A stretch of DNA of 64,000 nt from JAGNGI01 sp035448825 (lineage in GTDB: Bacteria; Fidelibacterota; UBA2242). The stretch covers positions 1 to 64,000 of the forward strand of contig DAOTJS010000009.1 of assembly GCA_035448825.1 (NCBI GenBank), read 5' to 3'. The notes under the pieces are model-generated. The model was not told where the DNA came from. It did not search any database and saw only the letters and a program-made list of their open reading frames with translations. The translations under genes were made by a program, and so were the position numbers. Below, in pieces: positions 52,694 to 62,085 of the stretch (the stretch's first letter is position 1; every line of letters begins with the position of its first letter).

Positions 52694-53782
52694 ATGACAA
52701 CTGTTCTCTTTCACCTTCATCATCTATATTATCTGCCGCAGTTTTTGCCAGTGGCGCAGGCAATGGAGCGCGACGGTAATTTTGAGGTATTTTACTCAAC
52801 GGTAATTGATAAAAGCTGTAACGATTATGAATGGTCGCGTAAAATTATCGGCGATTTGGGCGGAAATTTTATTACAGCTAATAATGAAAAAGAGCGGATC
52901 GAGAAGTTAAAAGGGCAAAATTTCGATGTTGTGGTTTTCGGTAAAAGCCGCGGCGCCGAAAAATTTTGCAATTCCTCGTCACTGGCAGTGTTGCTATATC
53001 ACGGCATTGGGGTAAAATCTTGCTATTACACCGACTACAATCCACGGATAGATGTGCGTTATGTCGAGAGTCAATATCGCCTGGAAGAATTGCGCCGACG
53101 GAATATCAAGACTGAGTTAGTCGTAACCGGTTTTCCCAAATTGGATCCGCTTGCTAACATTTCCGTTAGAAATTATTACTTCGATAAGTATCAATTGGAG
53201 AAAAACAGGCCGACGATTCTATATGCCCCGACCTTTTATCCGAGCTCGATTGAAGTATTTGGAGAATCGCTGGCGGAACAGACAAGGGATTTTAACCTGA
53301 TTGTCAAATTGCATCATTTTGCCTGGTTGATGAAAAAATATCAACATCAACGCGAACTCTGGCAAACTCTGGCGCAAAAATACGAACATGTTCGGTTGGC
53401 ACCAGTCGAAGAATACAACATAGTGCCGCTTTTTTCATGTAGTGATATTTTGCTGACGGAAGCCTCATCCACGGCTTTTGAGTATCTCGCTACTGGACGC
53501 CCGATAATTATCGCGGATTTTGTTAAATTGCGCTGGAAGCATCGCCTTTTCCGCAAACAATTCGAGCGGCAACGCTTGGATTCAGCTATAATTGACGAGC
53601 TCGATTTTGCCTATCATCTCGAATACAAACAAGGTTTGCAAGATGTTCTAAATCAGGCGATGAATGACGTTGAGGGGAAAAAACAATTGCTGGTTCAGAA
53701 ACGTGACCAATTTCTGGGAAATGTTGACGGTAAGGCTTCTGAGCGAGTAATCGCTGATTTGAAAAATCGTTTGAATAATTAA
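52694..53782 (+). CDS. CDP-glycerol glycerophosphotransferase-like enzyme (2)
   Basis: The 362-residue protein is a paralogue of 49103: VLLYHGIGVKSCYYTDYNP, TGFPKLDPLAN, ILYAPTFYPSSIE and SDILLTEASSTAFEYLATGR appear in the same order. I use ATG 52694 (MTTVLFHLHHLYYLP); TTG 52688 is also possible. It probably transfers an alcohol phosphate onto a growing surface polymer. Confidence 0.75.
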   Translation: MTTVLFHLHHLYYLPQFLPVAQAMERDGNFEVFYSTVIDKSCNDYEWSRKIIGDLGGNFITANNEKERIEKLKGQNFDVVVFGKSRGAEKFCNSSSLAVLLYHGIGVKSCYYTDYNPRIDVRYVESQYRLEELRRRNIKTELVVTGFPKLDPLANISVRNYYFDKYQLEKNRPTILYAPTFYPSSIEVFGESLAEQTRDFNLIVKLHHFAWLMKKYQHQRELWQTLAQKYEHVRLAPVEEYNIVPLFSCSDILLTEASSTAFEYLATGRPIIIADFVKLRWKHRLFRKQFERQRLDSAIIDELDFAYHLEYKQGLQDVLNQAMNDVEGKKQLLVQKRDQFLGNVDGKASERVIADLKNRLNN

Positions 53783-53784
53783 AA

Positions 53785-54819
53785 ATGCGCTATTTATTTT
53801 TCATAACCAAGCCGTATTCAATTAGCGTTATTCGGCCACTGTACGAGGAAATTCGCCGAGAAGCGCGGGGCGAGGCATTAATTTTCGCTACGCCGCCGGT
53901 CAAGGCTTTGATTGATTTCGAGGCGCCTTCCACCGATTCCATTCGAACGGCAATTGACTTCCAGCCGGAGGTTGTTTTCGTGCCGGGCAATTTCGTTTAT
54001 GATAAAATCCCCGGTTTGAAAGTGCAAATCTTTCACGGGCTTTGCGAGGAGAAGGGCGGACATTATAAAATTACCGGTTTCTTCGATCTCTACTGCACCA
54101 GTGGGCCTTTGATTACTGAAAAATTTCAACAGTTATCAAAAAAGTACGGTTATTTTAAAGTTAAAGAAACTGGCTGGCCGAAAGTTGATGACCTGCTGAA
54201 GCCGTACGATCGGAGCGAACTTTGTCAACGTCTGCAGCTCGACCCGCACCGCAAGATAATTCTATACGCCCCGACTTTCAGCCCGAAATTCAAATCCTCA
54301 AATGAAATACTAAAAGTTATTAGCGATCTACCCCATTCCGATGAACAATGGATTATTAAGTTTCATGATCTGATGCCTTCCGAAGACCGCCGGAGTTTTG
54401 AAAAATTGCCCCACGAAAAATTCCGGATTTATAACGGCTATGACAATACGTCATTATTACAAATCGCCGATGTTTTGATTTCAGATACCTCGTCAATAGT
54501 GTATGAATTTATGCTACTGGATAAACCGGTGATAACTATCGGCGCAAAAGTCAGACAGGAAAAAGCACTCAACATCGAATCCGCGGAAAATTTGCGGGCG
54601 GCTATCGAGCGTTCGCTGGAAAATCCGCAGGAATTTGCTGAAAACCGGCGCCAAACGCTGGCGCAGATTCATCCTTACATTGATACCCTGAATAGTCAGC
54701 GTGTTCTGAATGCGGTGGACGATTTTTTAAGGAATACTACAGCGGGAGAATTAAAGAAAAAACCGTTGAATCTTTATCGCAAATATAAAGTGCGCCGACA
54801 ATTAGGCGTCTGGTTTTGA
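53785..54819 (+). CDS. CDP-glycerol glycerophosphotransferase-like enzyme (3)
   Basis: The 344-residue protein is a more distant member of the same family: FHGLCEEKGGHYKITGFFD, ETGWPKVDDLL, ILYAPTFSPKF and ADVLISDTSSIVYEFMLLDKP. It starts two bases after the preceding stop, so the two are surely co-expressed. It may add a different unit or act at another step of the same polymer. Confidence 0.75.
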   Translation: MRYLFFITKPYSISVIRPLYEEIRREARGEALIFATPPVKALIDFEAPSTDSIRTAIDFQPEVVFVPGNFVYDKIPGLKVQIFHGLCEEKGGHYKITGFFDLYCTSGPLITEKFQQLSKKYGYFKVKETGWPKVDDLLKPYDRSELCQRLQLDPHRKIILYAPTFSPKFKSSNEILKVISDLPHSDEQWIIKFHDLMPSEDRRSFEKLPHEKFRIYNGYDNTSLLQIADVLISDTSSIVYEFMLLDKPVITIGAKVRQEKALNIESAENLRAAIERSLENPQEFAENRRQTLAQIHPYIDTLNSQRVLNAVDDFLRNTTAGELKKKPLNLYRKYKVRRQLGVWF

Positions 54820-54820
54820 A

Positions 54821-55624
54821 ATGGGTTATCGAGCGTTACATGGCGAAAAGCTTACTCAGGAACAGCTACGACAGTTGTGCGACCGCGATTGGATTAGCAC
54901 TAATGCTCATCACATTTACAAAGATAAAGTCAATATTCTGGCAGAAATCGAATTAGAAATAAACGGAGTTCCGCGAACAGTAGTAATTAAGTGGTTTGGA
55001 TGGCGCAATCGAATCTCCTACTGGTTAAGTCCTTTTATGCGTTCACGAGCCAAAAAATCCTGGGATGCCTCGTTTAGTTTGCTGAAATGCGGGGTCAAAG
55101 TTCCAATGCCGATTACGGTTTATACGCGGCGTCGTTTCGGATTCATTCAACGCAATTTTCTGTTGACTGAAAAAATAAAAAATTTCACCCTCGCGCGTAG
55201 TTGGTTGAGAGACCCGAATGCTAATCCTGATCACAAGAGAATTATCGTCGCAACTATAGCTGAAATGATCAGAAAAATGCACCAAGCCGGTATGGTGCAT
55301 TCGGATCTGACACCCGGCAATTTTCTCGTTAACAACGATAATCCGGCTGAGATTTTCCTAGTTGATCTTAATCGCTTAAAGCATAAAATATTTCTGACTC
55401 GTGCCCAAAAAATGAACGATATTGCTAAATTGAATTTATGCCGGTGCAATCTTGCTCAGGAACATTCCGATTGCTTATGGATATTATTCCTTGAACAATA
55501 TGATAAAAAAGAACTTGAGAAAAATAAATTAGCCTTGCGTTTGGCAATTAGCCGTCTAAAAAATCGGCGGGCTATGAAAGCACTACGGAAATCATCTAAA
55601 TCGAAAAGATCTGCAGTATTATGA
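54821..55624 (+). CDS. KdkA/WaaP-like lipopolysaccharide kinase
   Basis: The 267-residue protein has a protein-kinase-like fold with the catalytic HSDLTPGNFLV (residues about 160-170) and IFLVDLNRLK, like Kdo kinases and the lipopolysaccharide core heptose kinases. It would phosphorylate a surface-glycan sugar. One base separates its start from the preceding stop, and its own end overlaps the next gene by four bases (ATGA). Confidence 0.8.
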   Translation: MGYRALHGEKLTQEQLRQLCDRDWISTNAHHIYKDKVNILAEIELEINGVPRTVVIKWFGWRNRISYWLSPFMRSRAKKSWDASFSLLKCGVKVPMPITVYTRRRFGFIQRNFLLTEKIKNFTLARSWLRDPNANPDHKRIIVATIAEMIRKMHQAGMVHSDLTPGNFLVNNDNPAEIFLVDLNRLKHKIFLTRAQKMNDIAKLNLCRCNLAQEHSDCLWILFLEQYDKKELEKNKLALRLAISRLKNRRAMKALRKSSKSKRSAVL

Positions 55625-56364
55625 AGATAAAATTAACTGGAAATTTAGTTTTTATCATCTGGATTACAATAACTAATACCATATTTGCCCAGGACCGAGC
55701 CGTCAACCGCTTCCCGGTTGGAGAAGAATTGTCTTATTCCACCTGGTTCAACTTTATGAAAGTCGGTTACTCGACCATCACTATCAAAGCCATCGAATTG
55801 TTGGATGGATTTCCAGTTTATCACGTCGAATCAATCACCGAGACCAGTCCCTTTTATGGTAAAATTTATCGGGTAAATGATCGGTTCAATTCCTGGATTG
55901 ATTTGAATGAGCTTTTTTCGCGGCGCTATGAAAAAAGTTTACGGGAAGGAAAATACAAAAAGGATTACCAGGCATATTTTGATTATAATGAGAAAAAAGC
56001 CTATACTTCGCGGGATACACTGGATATTGACGGTAAAATGCATGATGCCCTGTCGGTAATTCTTTATGTACGGGCGGAAAATTTATTTCCCGGTCGAATT
56101 ATTCGACTGAATAATTTCGATAACGATAAATTGCGGCTTTTTAATGTAATTGTTCGTGAAGTCGAATTATTGAAAGTTCCGGCTGGTGAATTTCAGTGTT
56201 TTGTGCTTGAACCGTATGCTGATGATGGAAAATTGTTTAAAAATCAGAGTAAAATTAAAATTTACCTTAGTACTGATTCTTTGCGTTTACCTGTGATGAT
56301 TGATAACGAAGCCAATTTTGGAAGAATGATTTTTAAACTCGAGAAGAGAACAGTTCACCAGTAA
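55621..56364 (+). CDS. Exported DUF3108 protein
   Basis: The 247-residue protein has a signal peptide (MKIKLTGNLVFIIWITITNT, cleavage near FAQ) and the DUF3108 pattern: PVGEELSYSTWFNFMKVGYS, DRFNSWIDLN, and VPAGEFQCFVLEP. The family is exported and mostly beta; its function is not established. Its start overlaps the kinase gene, so it belongs to the surface-polymer operon. Confidence 0.75.
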   Translation: MKIKLTGNLVFIIWITITNTIFAQDRAVNRFPVGEELSYSTWFNFMKVGYSTITIKAIELLDGFPVYHVESITETSPFYGKIYRVNDRFNSWIDLNELFSRRYEKSLREGKYKKDYQAYFDYNEKKAYTSRDTLDIDGKMHDALSVILYVRAENLFPGRIIRLNNFDNDKLRLFNVIVREVELLKVPAGEFQCFVLEPYADDGKLFKNQSKIKIYLSTDSLRLPVMIDNEANFGRMIFKLEKRTVHQ

Positions 56365-56492
56365 TAGATTCGCGGGAAACCGCTTATGATAAATTTTTCA
56401 CCGGTTGCCGTAATTTAATTTCTTTTACCAACCCTGATTTTCCCGTTTTCAACATTGGGCGACTTTCTGTATATTTCAGTCGGAAATGAATC

Positions 56493-59111
56493 ATGATGAC
56501 TAAATCCAGTGAAAAAATTGACGAAACTACCCCGGTTATGCGCCAATACAACGCCGTCAAGGCTCAATATCCGGACGCGCTGGTGCTTTTCCGCATGGGT
56601 GATTTCTACGAGACTTTCCGCGAAGATGCTAAACTAGCCGCTAAAATCCTCAATATCACTCTCACCAAGCGTGCCAATGGCAAAGCCGCGACTGTTCCTT
56701 TGGCTGGCTTCCCCTATCATGCTCTTGAATCATATCTCCATAAATTGCTTAAAGCCGGTCTGAAAGTCGCTATTTGTGAGCAGGTCGAAGATCCTAAACT
56801 GGCTAAAGGGGTGGTCAAGCGCGCTGTCGTCGAAATCATCACACCCGGCACGGCTATTTCCGATCGTTTCCTCGAAAAAGAGAAGAACAATTACCTCGTC
56901 TCCGTTTATATCAGCGAGAAAAATGCCGGTCTGGCGGCTCTGGACATCTCTACAGGCGAATTTTATCTGAGTGAAACTCCGACGGAGAGAATAACGGAAG
57001 CCGTGCTCGATCTCCGTCCGGCGGAAATCATCTGTCCAGAATCAATCCAAAAAGAAATCCAATATCTATTCGCCGGTCAGGTTTTGCGCATCACTCCAGT
57101 CGAAGATTGGATTTTCACCTATGAAACCGCTTATCAGACCTTAATCGAACATTTCAGAACCGACTCGCTCAAAGGTTTTGGTTGTCAGGATGCGGTGCAC
57201 GGCATTACTGCCGCCGGGCCGATTTTGTATTATTTGCGCCAAAATTACCAGACCAATCTCCAGCATATTTATTCTATTCGCAATCTGGCAACCGATGATA
57301 CAGTCCTGATTGACGATTTCACCCGGCGTAATCTGGAAATTTTCCAGACTTTGCAAAGCGGCGACAGAAAAGGTACGCTTATGGATGTTATTGACCAGAC
57401 CGTCAGCCCAATGGGTGTCCGTTTGCTAACAAAATGGCTAATTCGGCCGTTGCGCGATCCAGCCGCTATAAACCAACGACTCGATGGAGTCGAATTTTTA
57501 TACAATAATGCCAAAATCCGCCGTCAATTGCGCGAAATGTTAGCCCATTGTGGCGATTTAGAACGCCTGATCTCACGCCTTAGCACCAACCGCGCTTCCG
57601 CTCGCGAAATTGTCGCTTTAAAAAACACCTTAAAACTCATACCCGGTATCCGCGAACTTTTTCCGAATCAACCGGCTTTTTCGGAAATCAACAGTTTACT
57701 CAATCCGCTACCGGAATTAGTCGAACTCTTAGACCATGCCGTCAAGGACGAGGATTTACCGCTTAGCATCCACGAGGGCGGATTTATCAAAGATGGCTAT
57801 TCGGCGGAATTGGATGAATATCGTCACATCGCTCATCATGGCAAGGAATGGATCGCTCACTTGCAGGAAACCGAACGCCAGAAACTCGGCATTCCTTCTC
57901 TTAAAGTCGGCTACAACAAAGTTTTCGGCTATTACATCGAAGTTACCCGCACACATGCCGAAAAAATCCCTCCGGAATATATCCGTAAACAGACCTTAGT
58001 CAATAATGAGCGTTTTATCACGCCCGAATTGAAAGAATATGAGGAAAAACTGCTAAACGCCGAGGAGCGCATCAATCAGATCGAATTCGAGCTGTTCCAG
58101 GATTTGCGCACCAAGATTTTGCAATTCATCGAACCTATCCAAAAAAACGCCGGCGCGTTAGCTCAGATTGATGTTCTTGCCGGACTGGCAGAATTGGCTG
58201 AAAAGAATCATTATTGTCGTCCGGTCATCAATGACGGAACATCTATTGACATCAAAGCCGGGCGTCATCCAGTAGTAGAACATCTTCTGCCGCCGGGCGA
58301 GAAATTCATCGCCAATGACCTTCACATTGATAATCTTAGTGAACAAATTTTGATCATCACTGGCCCAAACATGGCTGGCAAATCTACCTACCTGCGCCAG
58401 ATCGGGCTAATTGTTTTAATGGCGCAAATCGGCAGTTTTGTGCCGGCCGATTCGGCGACGATTGGCGTAGTTGACAAAATCTTCACTCGCGTCGGTGCCA
58501 GTGATAATTTAGCCGCCGGTGAATCAACTTTTCTGATGGAAATGCACGAGACCGCCAATATTCTCAATAATGTGACGCCGCATTCACTGGTATTGCTGGA
58601 CGAAATTGGCCGCGGCACCTCGACTTATGACGGTATGGCAATCGCCTGGTCGGTTACCGAGTATTTACACAATCAACCCAACGTCGCCGCCAAGACATTA
58701 TTTGCCACTCATTACCACGAATTGACTGAATTGGAAAAAATCTTACCACGCCTGAAAAACTATAATGTAGCCGTACGGGAATACGGCGATCGGGTCATTT
58801 TCCTGCGTAAAATTGTTCCCGGCGGTTGCGATAAAAGTTACGGCATTCACGTCGCTCAAATGGCTGGCGTTCCGCCGGAAGTCATCCGCCGCGCCCGAGA
58901 AATTTTAACTAATTTAAGTCCTGAGGAAAAGGTTTTACCTACCAATCGCGAGAAATTCCGCCATTTGCCGGAAAAAGATGCCAACCAGCTCGGGTTGTTC
59001 GGTGACGACCTCAAATTGAAAAAAATGCTGGCAGAAGTTGATATTGACAACCTCACGCCGCTGGAGGCTTTGCAAAAACTCGCTGAAATCAAAAAGAGCT
59101 TAGGTGGTTGA
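56493..59111 (+). CDS. mutS: DNA mismatch repair protein MutS
   Basis: MutS finds mismatches and recruits MutL. The 872-residue protein has the mismatch-binding Phe-x-Glu motif in MGDFYETF (residues 29-36), the connector and core domains, the Walker A motif GPNMAGKSTYLRQ, and LLDEIGRGTSTYDG and FATHYHELTELE. Size and motifs fit MutS1. It stands alone; mutL is not in the window. The 128 bases before it show nothing clear. Confidence 0.97.
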   Translation: MMTKSSEKIDETTPVMRQYNAVKAQYPDALVLFRMGDFYETFREDAKLAAKILNITLTKRANGKAATVPLAGFPYHALESYLHKLLKAGLKVAICEQVEDPKLAKGVVKRAVVEIITPGTAISDRFLEKEKNNYLVSVYISEKNAGLAALDISTGEFYLSETPTERITEAVLDLRPAEIICPESIQKEIQYLFAGQVLRITPVEDWIFTYETAYQTLIEHFRTDSLKGFGCQDAVHGITAAGPILYYLRQNYQTNLQHIYSIRNLATDDTVLIDDFTRRNLEIFQTLQSGDRKGTLMDVIDQTVSPMGVRLLTKWLIRPLRDPAAINQRLDGVEFLYNNAKIRRQLREMLAHCGDLERLISRLSTNRASAREIVALKNTLKLIPGIRELFPNQPAFSEINSLLNPLPELVELLDHAVKDEDLPLSIHEGGFIKDGYSAELDEYRHIAHHGKEWIAHLQETERQKLGIPSLKVGYNKVFGYYIEVTRTHAEKIPPEYIRKQTLVNNERFITPELKEYEEKLLNAEERINQIEFELFQDLRTKILQFIEPIQKNAGALAQIDVLAGLAELAEKNHYCRPVINDGTSIDIKAGRHPVVEHLLPPGEKFIANDLHIDNLSEQILIITGPNMAGKSTYLRQIGLIVLMAQIGSFVPADSATIGVVDKIFTRVGASDNLAAGESTFLMEMHETANILNNVTPHSLVLLDEIGRGTSTYDGMAIAWSVTEYLHNQPNVAAKTLFATHYHELTELEKILPRLKNYNVAVREYGDRVIFLRKIVPGGCDKSYGIHVAQMAGVPPEVIRRAREILTNLSPEEKVLPTNREKFRHLPEKDANQLGLFGDDLKLKKMLAEVDIDNLTPLEALQKLAEIKKSLGG

Positions 59112-60278
59112 ATGCAGTCGCAATTCAGGGAACATTCCGCGCAGTACGGCCGTATTAATTGCAATTTTATGCTGAGAAGAATTGAATTTAAAATGGTCCT
59201 GCTCGGTCTGCTGGCTTGGGTTTTATTGTTAAATCCGGTAAATCTCTTAGCCATCGGCGATAAATATGCCGGAGAATTCCTCAAATTCGGCTTGGGTGTG
59301 CGGGAGATGGCGTTAGGAGGTGCGGTTGTATCTGATCCGACCGCCGTGGCGGCGCATTACTGGAATCCAGCTACCTTGACTGACAACACTTGTTTTTCGG
59401 GCAATTTTATGCATACCGAAGAATTCGCCGGTGCGGTTGCGCTCGATCATTTTGCGCTGGCATTACCCGGTAAGGGCGAATATTCCTTCGGCGCCGGCTA
59501 TTTGCGGATTGGGGTTGACGATATTGCCGATACGCGCAACGCCTTACTCGATCTTGGAACTGATGGTTTAGGACCGGGTGATGAAGGCTACCTGGGACCG
59601 GATGCCGACGGTACGGAAGGCAATGGTAGACTCGATCCCGGCGAACGTCTTGACTACGGTAAATTCGGTTCGTTCGGCGCCAGCGAAAACGCGGTTTTTC
59701 TTTCCGGAGCCAAAATTTTGCAACCTAAATTAAAAGTTGGCGGCACTCTCAAGATGCTCTATCGTTCGCTGGGCGATGATAAAGCCTATGGAATTGGATT
59801 CGATATTGGCATACTTTATCAGCCGGCGCCTAAAATCAATCTAGCGGCGGCGTTCAATGACTTAACGACGACATTTATGCTCTGGAACGACGGTGAGCGC
59901 GAAATCGTCGCGCCAAGTTTGCGGATTGGCGGCTCGGTTCATCATCATTTTAAAAAATTGCCGCTGGCAATTGAACCTCTATTTGGTGCTGATATTTTAT
60001 TTGAGGGTAAACAAAATACGGCGGATATATCTATCGGCGGTACGGTTGTACGGGCGCGGATCGGACTGGAAGTAATTTATAAAGAATGTATAGCTTTGCG
60101 GGCTGGCCGCGATGATCTTGGCAATCCTCAAATTGGTCTCGGACTCAATACTTCCGTCGGCAGTTTGGATTATGGTCTCGGATTGGGCGGCTCATATAGC
60201 GAATTCGGTTCTTCGCATCGCATTGCTTTAACACTGCATTTTGCCGAACTGCAACGCGCTATCAAGCGCTACCTATAA
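59112..60278 (+). CDS. PorV/PorQ-family outer-membrane protein
   Basis: The 388-residue protein has the PorV/PorQ pattern: an opening AGEFLKFGLGVREMALGGAV followed by AAHYWNPATL, then alternating beta strands ending in HRIALTLHF, an outer-membrane barrel. Such proteins are typical of FCB-group bacteria. An acidic loop (DADGTEGNGRLDPGE) looks calcium-binding. ATG 59112 follows AGGTGG and the mutS stop directly; ATG 59169 would give a more usual signal peptide (MLRRIEFKMVLLGLLAWVLL). Confidence 0.8.
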   Translation: MQSQFREHSAQYGRINCNFMLRRIEFKMVLLGLLAWVLLLNPVNLLAIGDKYAGEFLKFGLGVREMALGGAVVSDPTAVAAHYWNPATLTDNTCFSGNFMHTEEFAGAVALDHFALALPGKGEYSFGAGYLRIGVDDIADTRNALLDLGTDGLGPGDEGYLGPDADGTEGNGRLDPGERLDYGKFGSFGASENAVFLSGAKILQPKLKVGGTLKMLYRSLGDDKAYGIGFDIGILYQPAPKINLAAAFNDLTTTFMLWNDGEREIVAPSLRIGGSVHHHFKKLPLAIEPLFGADILFEGKQNTADISIGGTVVRARIGLEVIYKECIALRAGRDDLGNPQIGLGLNTSVGSLDYGLGLGGSYSEFGSSHRIALTLHFAELQRAIKRYL

Positions 60279-60322
60279 AGATAAATAGACGCGATCAACA
60301 GGATACATCGGATTGTTTTATT

Positions 60323-60363
60323 GGAAAGGATTTCCCGATGCTCACATCGAGATAGTTTATTTA
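60323..60363 (+). repeat. Dispersed 41-bp repeat, copy 2
   Basis: It matches 26955-26995 at 36 of 41 positions. The hairpins are GGAAA-GGA-TTTCC and CGATG-CTCA-CATCG. It lies 45 bases after the PorV-like gene and upstream of a minus-strand tRNA. The rest of 60279-60626 outside this repeat and the tRNA shows nothing clear. Confidence 0.7.
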
Positions 60364-60443
60364 GTATTAAATGGTTAGAGAAGAAAATATTCACTCTTAG
60401 GCCTTAGTCTCGACCTTAACCTTTACATTGACCTCTTCCCTCG

Positions 60444-60516
60444 TAGCGGTGGTGGGATTTGAACCTACGACACACGGCTTATGAAGCCGCTGCTCTTACC
60501 ACTGAGCTACACCGCC
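60444..60516 (-). tRNA. tRNA-Met (CAT)
   Basis: On the minus strand, acceptor GGCGGTG pairs with CACCGCT (first pair G-U). The D-arm is GCTCAGTGGTAAGAGC, the anticodon loop TTCATAA gives anticodon CAT, and the T-loop is GTTCAAAT. The T-stem has one A-C mismatch. The G-U end pair differs from initiator tRNA, so this is elongator Met, or possibly an Ile tRNA with a modified CAU anticodon. Confidence 0.85.
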
Positions 60517-60626
60517 CTAAAAAAGCGGTCAAATTTACGTAGTATGTTTAAAGGATACAATATTGGCAGATTATTGGTCGGTTTAATTTTTTTCATTACA
60601 TTTCTTTTAATAAAATGTGAGACTTA

Positions 60627-62042
60627 ATGAATGAAACCATACTAATTCGGAATCCCCTAATATGTGCGCCAATGACTGATGAGAGATCATCAATGAAAAG
60701 CATTAAAACTTTTTCAGGCGGCCATATTTTTATTAAAGATGGAAAAATTAAATCAATTGGTCCAGAGGAGTTTTATGGCACAGCCGATCGAGTGATTGAT
60801 GCTTCGCTGATGGTTGTTTTACCGGGACTGGTCAATACCCACCATCATTTTTTCCAGACTTTAACTCGTAATATCTTCTCTACCGAAAATGCGCCATTAT
60901 TCGACTGGCTGAAAACTAATTATGCGATTTGGGATGGAATAACCGAATCGGCTATTCAAGTCAGTGCTGAGGTCGCAATTGCCGAGCTACTCAAAACCGG
61001 CTGCACGACAACTTCGGATCATCTTTATCTTTATCCAGCTCAAGCCGGTACTGATCTGCTGGATAAGACGATTTCTGTCGCGTGTGAAATGGGTATTCGT
61101 TTTCAGCCGACGCGCGGTTCTATGTCGCTTGGTCAATCGAGAGGGGGTTTACCACCAGACAATATTATTCAGAAAGATAGTGAAATCGTATCTGACATTC
61201 GTCGGGTTGTCAAATTATATCATGACGATTTGCCCGGTGCAATGACTCGGATTGCTCTGGCGCCGTGTTCACCTTTTTCGGTCACTACTGAACTGATGCA
61301 AATGGTAGTGGAATTAGCCGATGAATATAATTTGCAAATTCATACTCATTTAGCGGAGACACTCGATGAAGAAAAATTTTGTATCGAAAATTACACATTG
61401 AGACCTTTTGCTTTATTAAAAAACCTGGGTTGGATTCGGCCGAATGCTTGGTTTGCGCATTCGATTCATTTAAATGCGGCCGAAATTGCAGAAATGGGGA
61501 CGATTGGTTGTGGTGTGAGCCACTGTCCGACGTCAAATATGCGACTCGGTTCAGGAATTTCTCGCATTCGCGAAATGTTGGACACCGGGGTCAATGTCAG
61601 CCTCGGTGTAGATGGTTCGGCATCGAACGATTCCTCGAATATGCTTTTAGAATTACGGAATGCTATGTTGCTTTCTCGACTGCGGGAAAAGGAAAAATGG
61701 TTAACAACTGACGAAATATTATGGATGGCGACTCGCGGAGGTGCGGCGGTCCTGGGACGAGATGACATCGGTCAACTGGCCGAAGGAAAGTGCGCTGATC
61801 TTTTACTGGTTTCAGTGGATCGGATAGAATTATCCGGTGCTCAGCATGATCCGCTGGCGGCATTGATATTCACAGTTTTGCTCTCACCGGTTGATTACGT
61901 CATAGTCAACGGTCGAATTGTGATTGAAAAGAAAAAATTAACGACTGCTAATGAAAAAATATTAATTAGACGCCATCAGCATATTTCTGATGAGCTGGTT
62001 ATGCACGCTGAACGTAAAACCGGGAAAAGATACCGTCGTTAA
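60627..62042 (+). CDS. 8-oxoguanine deaminase (amidohydrolase)
   Basis: The 471-residue protein belongs to the amidohydrolase superfamily. It has the metal site NTHHHFF, IHTHLAET, the histidine of FAHSIHL and the aspartate of GVDGSASND. The segments SDHLYLYP, GLPPD and LAPCSPFSV match the 8-oxoguanine deaminase group, which converts 8-oxoguanine to urate. Related members deaminate triazines or cytosine, so this is likely but not certain. It appears to be transcribed alone or with the following dipeptidase. Confidence 0.82.
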   Translation: MNETILIRNPLICAPMTDERSSMKSIKTFSGGHIFIKDGKIKSIGPEEFYGTADRVIDASLMVVLPGLVNTHHHFFQTLTRNIFSTENAPLFDWLKTNYAIWDGITESAIQVSAEVAIAELLKTGCTTTSDHLYLYPAQAGTDLLDKTISVACEMGIRFQPTRGSMSLGQSRGGLPPDNIIQKDSEIVSDIRRVVKLYHDDLPGAMTRIALAPCSPFSVTTELMQMVVELADEYNLQIHTHLAETLDEEKFCIENYTLRPFALLKNLGWIRPNAWFAHSIHLNAAEIAEMGTIGCGVSHCPTSNMRLGSGISRIREMLDTGVNVSLGVDGSASNDSSNMLLELRNAMLLSRLREKEKWLTTDEILWMATRGGAAVLGRDDIGQLAEGKCADLLLVSVDRIELSGAQHDPLAALIFTVLLSPVDYVIVNGRIVIEKKKLTTANEKILIRRHQHISDELVMHAERKTGKRYRR

Positions 62043-62085
62043 GATATAAACTTGGTCTTTTTCCCACATTGTATCGGAGATTAAT

